Of a stretch of 64,000 bases of DNA, positions 9,569 to 18,375 are shown piece after piece (the stretch's first letter is position 1; every line of letters starts with the position of its first letter). The DNA lies in assembly GCA_949738465.1 (NCBI GenBank), contig CATJBQ010000170.1:1-64000 (forward strand), written 5' to 3'. The notes under the pieces were generated by a model. That model saw only the letters and a list, made by a program, of their open reading frames with translations, made no database searches and was not told the DNA's origin. Position numbers and translations under genes: made by a program. Source of the stretch: an uncultured Lachnospiraceae bacterium. Lineage in GTDB: Bacteria; Bacillota; Clostridia; Lachnospirales; Lachnospiraceae.

Positions 9569-10270
9569 ATGCCAGAAAAAATCATGGTGGTAGACGACGA
9601 GGCAGCCATTGCCGACCTGGTGGAGGTCTGCCTGAAAAACGAAGGCTATCAGGTCTATAAATTTTACAACGCAAAAGATGCCCTGAGCTGTGTGGCGCAG
9701 GAGGATCTGAGTCTGGCGGTCTTAGACGTGATGCTGCCGGACATGGACGGCTTCGCGCTGTGCCAGAAGATCCGTCAGGAGCACTTTTTTCCTATTATAA
9801 TGCTGACGGCCAAGGTGGAGGCGGTGGACAAGATCACCGGCCTGACCATGGGAGCCGACGATTACGTCACCAAGCCCTTCCATCCCCTGGAGCTGATCAC
9901 CCGGGTAAAATCCCAACTGCGGCGGTATACCAGGTACAATCCGGCAGATGCCCACGCCAGGGAGGAAGAAAGCGACGAGATCGATATCCGGGGCCTGGCC
10001 ATTGCAAAAAGCAACCATAAATGCACGCTGAACGGCAAGGAGCTGTCGCTGACGCCCCGAGAATTTTCCATCCTGTGGTATCTCTGCCAGCGGCAGGGGA
10101 AGGTGGTGTCTTCGGAGGAGCTTTTCGAAGCCGTATGGGGCGAAAAATACCTAGACAGCAACAACACCGTGATGGCGCATATTGCCCGTCTGCGGGAGAA
10201 GATGCAGGAGCCGGCCCGCAGGCCGAAATACATCAAAACAGTGTGGGGGGTGGGGTACACCATTGAATAG
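9569..10270 (+). CDS. OmpR/VanR-family response regulator
   Basis: Receiver domain (VDDE, VLDVMLPDMDG, TAK, KPF) plus winged-helix C-terminus. Confidence 0.95.
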   Translation: MPEKIMVVDDEAAIADLVEVCLKNEGYQVYKFYNAKDALSCVAQEDLSLAVLDVMLPDMDGFALCQKIRQEHFFPIIMLTAKVEAVDKITGLTMGADDYVTKPFHPLELITRVKSQLRRYTRYNPADAHAREEESDEIDIRGLAIAKSNHKCTLNGKELSLTPREFSILWYLCQRQGKVVSSEELFEAVWGEKYLDSNNTVMAHIARLREKMQEPARRPKYIKTVWGVGYTIE

Positions 10271-11381
10271 AGACAGAAAGAGGCGGGAATACAGCCGGGT
10301 TTCCCGCGGGATTTTTACACGGTATATCCTGTCGCTGCTGGGCGTCCTTCTGATCTTAACCGGCGGCTATGTGGCGGCAGAATTCATGTTCGGCGGCGTT
10401 ACCTGGTACCGGGAAGACCCGCTCTACTGGTTTTTGAAGGCAATCCAGGCGCTGGCCCCATATATCATCCTCCTGGTCATGCTGGCCAGTGGCATTTTAT
10501 TTGCCCGCCGGGCGATCCGCAAGCCCCTGGGGTATCTGGATGAGGTGATCGAAGCGGCAAAAAGCCTGTCTGCGTCTGCAGAAACGCCCATCGAGCTGTC
10601 CCAGGAGCTGGTGGATATCCAGAATGAATTGAACCTGGCCCGGGAGCAATCCCTCAGGAACGCCAGGGCAGCCCGGGAAGCAGAGCAGCGGAAAAATGAC
10701 CTGGTGGTATACCTGGCCCATGACCTGAAGACGCCCTTAACCAGCGTCATCGGCTATCTGACCCTTCTCATGGAGGAGCCCCAGATCTCAGCGGAAATGC
10801 GGGCACGCTACACCGGAGTGGCCCTGGAAAAAGCGGAACGGTTGGAAGAACTGATCAATGAATTTTTTGATATCACCAGGTTTAACCTGACCACCATGAA
10901 TTTGGAGTTAGACAGAACTAACTTAAGCCGGATGCTGGAGCAGATCACCTATGAGTTCCAGCCGGTATTGAAGGAGAAGGCGCTGGAATGGAAGCTTGAG
11001 ATTCCGCCGCAAGTGGAGATTTTGTGCGATCCCGACAAGTTGGAGCGGGTATTCGACAACCTGATCCGCAACGCGTTAAACTACAGCTATCCCGACAGTG
11101 ATCTGCTTCTGACCGTAAGGCCAGGGCCGGAAACAGTAGAGATCTCCCTGAAAAATCATGGAAAAACCATATCCGCCGACAAGCTGGAGCGGATCTTTGA
11201 GCAGTTTTTCCGGCTGGATACGGCCCGCCGCTCCTCCAACGGAGGCTCCGGGCTGGGACTCGCCATTGCAAAAGAGATCGTGGAGCGGCATGGCGGCAGG
11301 ATCTGGGCTAAGAGCGCCGACGAGACCATTGTGTTTACGGTAGAGCTGCCGGTTGGGCTGCAGAAGAAACAGGAGGTATGA
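10263..11381 (+). CDS. VanS-like sensor histidine kinase
   Basis: H box YLAHDLKTPLTSVIGY, N/G boxes NLIRNALNYS, GGSGLGLAIAKEIVERHGG; TTG start overlapping RR stop is inferred. Confidence 0.93.
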   Translation: MNRDRKRREYSRVSRGIFTRYILSLLGVLLILTGGYVAAEFMFGGVTWYREDPLYWFLKAIQALAPYIILLVMLASGILFARRAIRKPLGYLDEVIEAAKSLSASAETPIELSQELVDIQNELNLAREQSLRNARAAREAEQRKNDLVVYLAHDLKTPLTSVIGYLTLLMEEPQISAEMRARYTGVALEKAERLEELINEFFDITRFNLTTMNLELDRTNLSRMLEQITYEFQPVLKEKALEWKLEIPPQVEILCDPDKLERVFDNLIRNALNYSYPDSDLLLTVRPGPETVEISLKNHGKTISADKLERIFEQFFRLDTARRSSNGGSGLGLAIAKEIVERHGGRIWAKSADETIVFTVELPVGLQKKQEV

Positions 11382-11382
11382 G

Positions 11383-11985
11383 ATGCTGGAAGAAATGTTA
11401 GCCCAGGCCCGGGAGGAAGAGACAGATCTCCGGGACCTGCGGATCGAAAATAAAGTGATTGAAAACCAGGATTTTTCCAAGCTGGATCTGGTAAAGGTGG
11501 TATTTTCCAGATGCCGCTTTGTGGAATGCGAATTTGTGGGTACCGGATTTTACCAGGTGGCCCTGGAACATTGTGATTTTTCTAACAATAATTTTGAGAA
11601 CAGCTACTGGAAGGATTGCCGTATTACCGGATCGAAGGGGGACGGCGCCCGGCTGATCCGCAGCCATATGAAGCAGACCGTCTGGCAGGACTGCTCCCTG
11701 TGCTACAGCAATTTTACCATGGCGGTACTGGAGCAGGTGCAGATTTCCGATACCGTCATGAAGATGAGCGCCATGCCCGAATGCCGTTTCAAACAGCTTA
11801 CGCTGCACCGCGTTTCCCTGGAAGAAGTGGACTTTTTTAAGACCAGCCTGAAAAATCTGGATGTATCCGATTGCGATATCCATGGCATTAGCGTGTCGGA
11901 CAGCTTCCGGGAGCTTTCTGGCATGAAGATCGATGCGCTGCAGGCGGCGGAGCTGGTGCATCTGCTGGGAGTGCGGATCGTGTGA
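11383..11985 (+). CDS. Pentapeptide-repeat protein
   Basis: Repeats such as FSRCRFVECEFVGTGFYQVALEHCDFSNNNFENSYWKDC. Confidence 0.85.
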   Translation: MLEEMLAQAREEETDLRDLRIENKVIENQDFSKLDLVKVVFSRCRFVECEFVGTGFYQVALEHCDFSNNNFENSYWKDCRITGSKGDGARLIRSHMKQTVWQDCSLCYSNFTMAVLEQVQISDTVMKMSAMPECRFKQLTLHRVSLEEVDFFKTSLKNLDVSDCDIHGISVSDSFRELSGMKIDALQAAELVHLLGVRIV

Positions 11986-11986
11986 G

Positions 11987-12009
11987 GGCGTTGTTTCAAA
12001 CGCCTTTTT
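11987..12009 (+). terminator. Rho-independent terminator
   Basis: GGCGTT-loop-AACGCC followed by TTTTT. Confidence 0.7.
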
Positions 12010-12116
12010 CCTTAAAGCTTTTTTCTTATAAGCATAGAATTTCATCAAAAAATTTCTTCTATTTCAATCCAAATCGTATATACTATGTTTACAATCACAC
12101 ATAGGAGGAACAAAAG

Positions 12117-12959
12117 ATGAATGCTGTATTAAGCTACGAAACCATAAGGGAGCTGGAAAATTTTATGCGGGAGGAGGAAAAAAGCGAAGCCACCATCAGC
12201 AAATACTGCCGTGACGCGCGGGCCTTCATCCATTACGCCAAGGAAGGGAACGGGATTACAAAGGAACTGGTAATCGCCTACAAAAATCATCTGGGAGAAC
12301 GGTACGAGATCAGCAGCGCCAACTCCATGCTGGCCGCCCTCAACTACTTTCTGCGGTTTCTGGGCAGAGAGGACTGCACCGTGAAGTCCTTCAAGGTACA
12401 AAAAGAAGCTTTCCGCCACCGGGAGCGGGAGCTGACACGCAAGGAATATGAGCGTCTCTTAGAGACAGCGCGGCAAAACGGAGACGAACGGCTCTGTCTG
12501 ATCATGCAGACCATCTGCGCCACCGGGATCCGCATCAGCGAGCTGGCCTTTATCACGGTGGAATCCCTTCACACCAGGCGCACCCGGGTGATGCTCAAAG
12601 GGAAGACCCGGACTGTGCTGCTGCCCTTAGAGCTCTGCAGGAAGCTTAAAAATTACATTAAAAAAAGGAGCATTACCACCGGAAGCGTGTTCGTAACCCG
12701 CAGCGGAAAGCCCATGGACCGCAGCAACATCCTTCATGCCATGAAGAAGCTCTGCGAGAAGGCAAAGGTGGCGTCCACGAAGGTCTTCCCCCATAACCTG
12801 AGGCATCTGTTTGCGGTTACATTCTATAAGGTAGAAAAGGATATCTGTCACCTGGCCGATCTTCTGGGCCATTCGAATATCAATACCACCAGGATCTATA
12901 CGCTGGTAAGCTGCGAGGAACAGGAACGGCAGCTAAACGGATTATGTCTGTGCCGATGA
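12117..12959 (+). CDS. Tyrosine recombinase / phage-type integrase, candidate invertase
   Basis: Catalytic motifs CATGIRISELAF, HNLRHLFA, LGHSNINTTRIYT; adjacent to a pair of 27-bp inverted repeats. Confidence 0.93.
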   Translation: MNAVLSYETIRELENFMREEEKSEATISKYCRDARAFIHYAKEGNGITKELVIAYKNHLGERYEISSANSMLAALNYFLRFLGREDCTVKSFKVQKEAFRHRERELTRKEYERLLETARQNGDERLCLIMQTICATGIRISELAFITVESLHTRRTRVMLKGKTRTVLLPLELCRKLKNYIKKRSITTGSVFVTRSGKPMDRSNILHAMKKLCEKAKVASTKVFPHNLRHLFAVTFYKVEKDICHLADLLGHSNINTTRIYTLVSCEEQERQLNGLCLCR

Positions 12960-13007
12960 AGACAGGCAGGGAATCTGCATTAAGGATTTTCTGACCAAAA
13001 ATAAAAA

Positions 13008-13034
13008 TACCTCATAATGTTGATTATGCGGTAT
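13008..13034 (+). repeat. Left inverted repeat of putative invertible element
   Basis: TACCTCATAATGTTGATTATGCGGTAT, exact reverse complement of 13324-13350. Confidence 0.97.
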
Positions 13035-13064
13035 CAGCGTGACATATTTTCAATCATCTGATTC

Positions 13065-13093
13065 ATTATAATACATACCCCAATGAAATTCAA
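13065..13093 (-). promoter_or_regulatory. Strong promoter inside invertible element, pointing away from the pilus operon
   Basis: Minus strand TTGAAT-17 bp-TATAAT. Confidence 0.75.
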
Positions 13094-13155
13094 CTGATTT
13101 TTGGAATTATATGCTGTAAATAAGTAAAAAAGTGGCATCCACCGTAATATCTGCC

Positions 13156-13185
13156 TGCCCTATGGAGTATCCAGGGGCATTTTTT
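13156..13185 (+). terminator. Terminator within invertible element facing the pilus operon
   Basis: TGCCC...GGGCA hairpin with inner TGGA-GTA-TCCA followed by T6 on plus strand only. Confidence 0.65.
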
Positions 13186-13201
13186 AATTTGAATACAGTA
13201 T

Positions 13202-13230
13202 ATCATATGCTACGTCAAAGAAAGCGTCAA
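13202..13230 (-). promoter_or_regulatory. Second promoter inside invertible element
   Basis: Minus strand TTGACG-17 bp-TATGAT. Confidence 0.6.
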
Positions 13231-13323
13231 AGAAAAGGAGAAAAAAAGGTTTTTTACAAAAAACTTTTTCATTTTCTTCTTTTATCATTGCGCCCTGGGG
13301 GATTCTGGGGCCAGCCGGCCGTA

Positions 13324-13350
13324 ATACCGCATAATCAACATTATGAGGTA
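13324..13350 (-). repeat. Right inverted repeat of putative invertible element
   Basis: ATACCGCATAATCAACATTATGAGGTA, exact reverse complement of 13008-13034. Confidence 0.97.
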
Positions 13351-13379
13351 AAGGCGTGGATCCGGGAGTGAGGAGCGAT

Positions 13380-13922
13380 ATGACAGAGAAGGAATTACAC
13401 AGGCTCCGCAGGCAGGATCTGCTGCAACTGCTGCTATCACAGGGCAAGGAGGCGCTGGCGCTCCAGACGAGGCTTTCGAATACAAGCTCCGCTCTGATAC
13501 AGACCAAGGCCGGTTACGACAGGCTCAAGGAGAAGCTGAATGAGAAGGATACCCTGATTGAGAAGCTGAAAAGCAGGCTTGACGCCAAGGACGCCCGAAT
13601 CGGCGAACTGAAGCGGGAGATGGATGCCCTGCGGCTTGGCAGGAAGATCCAGATTGAGGAAGCAGGATCCATTGCGGAAGCCGCATTAAGGCTGAACGGG
13701 ATTTTTGAAGCTGCCCAGAAGGCGGCGGACCAGTATCTCTATAATCTGCAGCGGATGAGCGATGAACGGGTGGCGGACCTGTTTGACAGCGAGGATTTTC
13801 TGGAACTGTCAGAGCAGGAAACCGGCGAGGGCTTTGGGGAATCGGAGGATGATTTCCTGGACCTGGAGGAAGAACTTTCGGATCTTGGAGAAGAGAAAGA
13901 ACCGAGGAATGCAGATGAGTAA
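13380..13922 (+). CDS. Coiled-coil protein at the head of the pilus operon
   Basis: Predicted coiled coil (LKEKLNEKDTLIEKLKSRLDAKDARIGELKREMDAL), acidic C-terminus; RBS aggag. Confidence 0.75.
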   Translation: MTEKELHRLRRQDLLQLLLSQGKEALALQTRLSNTSSALIQTKAGYDRLKEKLNEKDTLIEKLKSRLDAKDARIGELKREMDALRLGRKIQIEEAGSIAEAALRLNGIFEAAQKAADQYLYNLQRMSDERVADLFDSEDFLELSEQETGEGFGESEDDFLDLEEELSDLGEEKEPRNADE

Positions 13923-14520
13923 AAAAGAGAGCGGGAAGCCGGATGCGAAAAATCTGGAAAGCCTGGATCTTAAGGCCGTGGAAGCGGCGCTTAAGAAGGA
14001 GCAGTACAGACGGGGCTACAGCAAAGCCCTTCGGAGTACCATCTTTTCCCTGATTGTGGTGGCAGCCGCGGCAGTGCTGGTGGCGGTGTTGATCCTGCCG
14101 GTGCTGCAGATCAGCGGAACCTCCATGACGGAGACCTTACAGGATGGGGACATCGTGGTGGCAGTCAACAGCAAGAATTTTAAAACCGGCGATGTGATTG
14201 CATTTTATTACAACAACAATACCCTGGTGAAACGGGTAATTGCCTATGCGGGGGATTGGGTTGATATTGACGAGGATGGGAATGTGACGGTCAACGGGGA
14301 ACTACTTGACGAGCCTTATGTATCCGAGAAAGCACTGGGCGAATGCAATATCGAACTTCCCTACCAGGTGCCGGATGGAAAATGCTTTGTGATGGGAGAC
14401 CATCGTGCCACCAGCATCGACAGCCGCAATACGGCGGTAGGCTGTGTCGGCAAGGACATGGTTGTCGGCAAGATTGTGTTCCGGGTGTGGCCGCTCAGTG
14501 AGTTTGGGATAATCAACTGA
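13915..14520 (+). CDS. Signal peptidase I
   Basis: N-terminal TM, GTSMTETLQDGD Ser motif, VKRVIAYAGDWV Lys motif, MGDHRATSIDSR. Confidence 0.9.
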   Translation: MSKKESGKPDAKNLESLDLKAVEAALKKEQYRRGYSKALRSTIFSLIVVAAAAVLVAVLILPVLQISGTSMTETLQDGDIVVAVNSKNFKTGDVIAFYYNNNTLVKRVIAYAGDWVDIDEDGNVTVNGELLDEPYVSEKALGECNIELPYQVPDGKCFVMGDHRATSIDSRNTAVGCVGKDMVVGKIVFRVWPLSEFGIIN

Positions 14521-14583
14521 TAGATGCAGGAAGGGGCTCATAGAGGCCCGGGCTGGACGAGAGGAATGAAAGGAGGAAACGCA

Positions 14584-17500
14584 ATGAGATCTTTGATTAC
14601 GAAACAGGCGGAAAGATTCTTGCGTGAACGAAAGAATTATAAGCGCTGGCTGGCAGTGTTTACCTGTCTGGCGGCAATGGTGGTTCTGGGCACGGTGATG
14701 GTGCTGCGCTACACCGGCACGGCAATGACCGGGAATCCCCAGTGCGGACAGGAGGAACATTCCCATATGGAGGAATGCTTTTCGGAGGTTCTGGTCTGCG
14801 GTCAGGAAGCATCGGCAGAGCATGAGCACATGCCCGAATGTTATGAGAAGCAGTTGATCTGCCAGAATGAAGAACATGTCCATATCGATGCATGCTATGC
14901 GCAGAATGAGGATGCCACAGCACCGGAAGCGGATGATACCGAGCCTTGGGCGGATGATAAGGTACAGCCAACAGAAGTAGCGGGGGAACAGGATCAAGTG
15001 GAAGCATCAGCAGAGCAGGAGGCAGAGCCTGGCGATGGCAGGCATATTCTGGCCATGCAGGGCGAGGATTATATGGTAACCGTATCCTATGGCGATGAAG
15101 CGGGGATCCCGGAAAATGCAGAACTGCTGGTGAAAGAAATCCTGGCGGACAGTGCCGAGTATGAGGCTTATTACCAGGAAATGCTTGCGGCTATGGCACA
15201 GGAAACAGCCGCAGCAGGGGAAGCGGCAGCAGAAGAGGATGTTGAGGTATCATTTGCCAGATTTTTTGATATTACATTTTTGGCAGATGGCGTGAAGGTG
15301 GAACCGGCGGCTCCGGTAGATATCAAAATCAGTTATCCGGATACCATCCAGCTTGGCGAGAACGAGGCAGCGTCTGTCGTACATTTTGCAGAAGAAGGAA
15401 CAGAGGTTCTGGATGCGGAAGTTGTAGAAAAGGAAGAAGGAAGCGATTTTGAATTTACCCAGGAAAGCTTTTCGGTAACCTCCACTGTAATCAGCAAAGC
15501 CCCCGGCAAAGGGGGATCGCTTACGGCCAGCGGCAATGGTTATAAGGTTACCGTCACCTATGGGAAAAACAGCGGTATTACGAAGAATGACAGATTGGTT
15601 GTAGAAGAAGTAAAAGATAACGGGGAAAACGAAAACAACAGCTACCGGAAATATCTGAACAACAGCCAGGGCGCGATCAAGGAGAAGACCAAGCACAATG
15701 CGGAAGAAGTAAAGTCTTCGTTTGCCAGGGTATTCCAGATCTCCATTGAAAACGGCAGCGGCCAGAGAGTGTCCGTCAGTGATGTGGATGTTCAGATTCA
15801 ATATACCACTCCGGTTAAGGCGGAGACGGCAGGGGTAGCTGCAATGGTTCTGAATACAGAGGATGGCGGGGAAGTTCTGGGAATGGAAACGCTCGCGGCA
15901 GGACAGTCGGTCACCACCTTCTCCGGACGCCAGAGCTTTTCGACGGATGCTCCTAATGTGGCAACTACCATGCTGGCAGATGTATCGGCATTGGCGGATG
16001 GGGAAGGCAGCGGTACTCCGGAGGATTGGACGGATCTGGATAAGGACGGAACCATAGACGGAGTGAATGGCAGTGAGAAGAATGACTGGCAGATTGTAGC
16101 GGGAAAATATGAAGGAAATAGCAATAAGACAGTATATTCCGACGGCGACAGGATGGTGCGCGTCCAGAAGAACGTGATACCGACAGATGTGGAAAATGAG
16201 TTTTATGTGTATTTGTCGGTGGATATAAAAACATTAATAAGGAATGTGTTTAAACCAGAACATTTCAAGGCTCTTACGCATGTCGATAATGTAGAAGATG
16301 GAGCTATAACAAACTGGAGTAAGGAAATAGAGGTTGCATTTGAAAATATACCTAATAATTGGAGCAAAGGAACTTATATTGTCAAATCGCCTTATGGCGA
16401 AATAGTTTATGAGGGCGAGATTGGATGGAATCAGGCAAATAACGTAGTGCTTATTTATGTTGTTGAGGATACCCCCGGCAATAAAATAGCATATCAGATG
16501 GGAGGAATGAACAAGGGCGACAGAAATAAAGAAATTACGTTGTCTACAAGTGCCTGGAATGCGATAAAGAAAGAATTTAAGACATCAGTTGCCTTAAATG
16601 AAGTGAACGATCAGATGGGTGCTTATATTATTTTCGAAGGTTGTCAATATGTAGATGGGGTGGTTTCTCCCTCAGAGGTGCAAACAATCCCTGGCGGAAC
16701 GATAAAGTGGACACCAAAAGCCAAAGAGACTGAATGTCAGACTGAAAATTCGATAGGTTCGGACGGGAAAGTGGAAGGGATCTGGTTCAAAAATGTTGCG
16801 GAACTGCTCTATAAAGTAAAGCTTGATGTCACGAAGCCTGGCTTTGAAAGCTGCGGAGCTGAAGGCGTGGAAGATATGATTACGAATGCACCAAAATATC
16901 CGGTGAATCAAGACGCAACGTTAAAGTACCAGATCAAAGATGAAGAAGGAAAATTAGGTGATGTTAAGGAAGTACATTTCCCAATTCCCGAAGTCCGCGG
17001 CTTGCTCTACGACATTCCTCTGAAAAAGACGGATCTCGATGAAACAACGAAGCTGCTTCCAGGTGCGGAATTCATCTTGAAGGATGCCGATGGAAAACAG
17101 GTTGGAGATAAAATAACAACCGCTGACGGCGATTTGAAGGGAACAGCCACTTTTGCAGGGCTTCCGTGGGGAACCTATACGATCTGGGAGATGAAAGCTC
17201 CTGAAGGCTATCAGAGTGTTGGAAAAGATGGAAAATCGGTTGGCCAGGTTACGGTTTGCTATACGGAGGAGCGCAGTAAATTGCTGCCGGGAGAAGATGG
17301 CCAGGTAGACTTTTCATCGATGACTTTGCGGCCCGAAAGCGCCGGCCATATGGTTTATTATTCTTCCATCACGCAAAAGGAAGCCGGGGAAGAAGAACGG
17401 GTGCCGGTTACAATTACAAATGAAAAGATTCCTCCCATCCTACTGGAAAAGAAGTGGGAAGGCGATGAGGAAACGCCGGAGCTTCGCCCGGATGAGGTAA

Positions 17501-18261
17501 CGTTTATTGTCAGCGGGATTGATAAGAGTACCGGTGAACAAAAAGAGGTAGAAGTAACGTTCGGCAAGAATGACGAGAACCAATGGCGCAAGCAGTGCGA
17601 TGATATTTTTGAAGCAGAGACATATACCGTTACAGAAAAAGCGGACGGAACGCTGAAAAATTATACGGCATCTGGTTGTGTAGAGACAACAGAAACAGGA
17701 ACTACAGGGAAAACGGTCCGGGTTTATACCATCACCAATACGATGGTAGAACAGCAGGTGCTGATCTTGAAAAGGAGTATGGAAAGCGGTGATGAAGCGT
17801 CGTACCTAAATGGGGCGGAATTTTCGCTGTATGATACCGATCCCGGGGAAGAAGGCGCAGAACCTGTTGAGCCAATGGAGGGGAAGAAGAATCTGGTTTC
17901 AACTAAAGTTGGGGAACAGGATGGCGTCATTTACACGGACACTCTGCCGGCAGGAACATACTGGCTGGTAGAAACAAAGGAGCCGGATGGCTACGACAAG
18001 TTAAAAAAACCGGTTAAGATTACCGTTGACGCCGATGGAATCAAGGTTCTTGATCCGAATTGGCCAAATGCAACGGAACAGGTGATCGAAGTTGAAGATG
18101 GTAAATACACCATTTCCATTTTAAACAGCGCGGGATATGAGCTTCCGGAAACCGGAGGTCCTGGAACAATCATGTATACATTCGGTGGACTCGCAATCAT
18201 AGCAGCCGGCCTGGTGTACGCTCTTAGTATGAAGCGTAAGCAGGAAAGGGGGTATCACTAA
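14584..18261 (+). CDS. Large LPXTG-anchored adhesin / pilus tip protein with SpaA/Cna-B-like domains
   Basis: Signal/TM N-terminus, repeated GAEFxLxDxDG ... GTYxxxExxAPEGY modules, C-terminal LPETGG + TM + RK. Confidence 0.9.
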   Translation: MRSLITKQAERFLRERKNYKRWLAVFTCLAAMVVLGTVMVLRYTGTAMTGNPQCGQEEHSHMEECFSEVLVCGQEASAEHEHMPECYEKQLICQNEEHVHIDACYAQNEDATAPEADDTEPWADDKVQPTEVAGEQDQVEASAEQEAEPGDGRHILAMQGEDYMVTVSYGDEAGIPENAELLVKEILADSAEYEAYYQEMLAAMAQETAAAGEAAAEEDVEVSFARFFDITFLADGVKVEPAAPVDIKISYPDTIQLGENEAASVVHFAEEGTEVLDAEVVEKEEGSDFEFTQESFSVTSTVISKAPGKGGSLTASGNGYKVTVTYGKNSGITKNDRLVVEEVKDNGENENNSYRKYLNNSQGAIKEKTKHNAEEVKSSFARVFQISIENGSGQRVSVSDVDVQIQYTTPVKAETAGVAAMVLNTEDGGEVLGMETLAAGQSVTTFSGRQSFSTDAPNVATTMLADVSALADGEGSGTPEDWTDLDKDGTIDGVNGSEKNDWQIVAGKYEGNSNKTVYSDGDRMVRVQKNVIPTDVENEFYVYLSVDIKTLIRNVFKPEHFKALTHVDNVEDGAITNWSKEIEVAFENIPNNWSKGTYIVKSPYGEIVYEGEIGWNQANNVVLIYVVEDTPGNKIAYQMGGMNKGDRNKEITLSTSAWNAIKKEFKTSVALNEVNDQMGAYIIFEGCQYVDGVVSPSEVQTIPGGTIKWTPKAKETECQTENSIGSDGKVEGIWFKNVAELLYKVKLDVTKPGFESCGAEGVEDMITNAPKYPVNQDATLKYQIKDEEGKLGDVKEVHFPIPEVRGLLYDIPLKKTDLDETTKLLPGAEFILKDADGKQVGDKITTADGDLKGTATFAGLPWGTYTIWEMKAPEGYQSVGKDGKSVGQVTVCYTEERSKLLPGEDGQVDFSSMTLRPESAGHMVYYSSITQKEAGEEERVPVTITNEKIPPILLEKKWEGDEETPELRPDEVTFIVSGIDKSTGEQKEVEVTFGKNDENQWRKQCDDIFEAETYTVTEKADGTLKNYTASGCVETTETGTTGKTVRVYTITNTMVEQQVLILKRSMESGDEASYLNGAEFSLYDTDPGEEGAEPVEPMEGKKNLVSTKVGEQDGVIYTDTLPAGTYWLVETKEPDGYDKLKKPVKITVDADGIKVLDPNWPNATEQVIEVEDGKYTISILNSAGYELPETGGPGTIMYTFGGLAIIAAGLVYALSMKRKQERGYH

Positions 18262-18375
18262 TTCCCCCCAGGGGAAACCACAATGATGCGCCTGGTACTA
18301 AAAGCAATAGATGTAACAAATGTAACATAAAGTAATGCAACTCGCAATATGCGGACAAAGAAAGGAATGAAAGAT

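Larger units (their letters stand above)
13008..13350. other. Putative invertible promoter element (343 bp including IRs)
   Basis: Perfect 27-bp IRs, internal promoters and terminator, flanked by tyrosine recombinase and pilus operon. Confidence 0.85.

Noticed and set aside
9569-11985. VanR/VanS plus pentapeptide protein as a vancomycin or quinolone resistance cluster
   Set aside because: No VanH/A/X/G ligase or peptidase genes nearby, and VanRS-like systems are common orphan regulators; resistance cannot be supported.
13215-13235. Direct repeat cgtcaaagaaa/gcgtcaaagaaa inside the invertible element as an extra regulator site
   Set aside because: Only ~11 bp and explained by overlap with the TTGACG promoter element; no independent evidence.
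15250-15801. Long antisense ORFs across the adhesin and other genes (e.g. 183 aa here, 493 aa at 24582-26063, 446-aa-scale ORFs in sugar genes)
   Set aside because: Shadow ORFs opposite well-supported coding genes, biased composition and no recognisable motifs.
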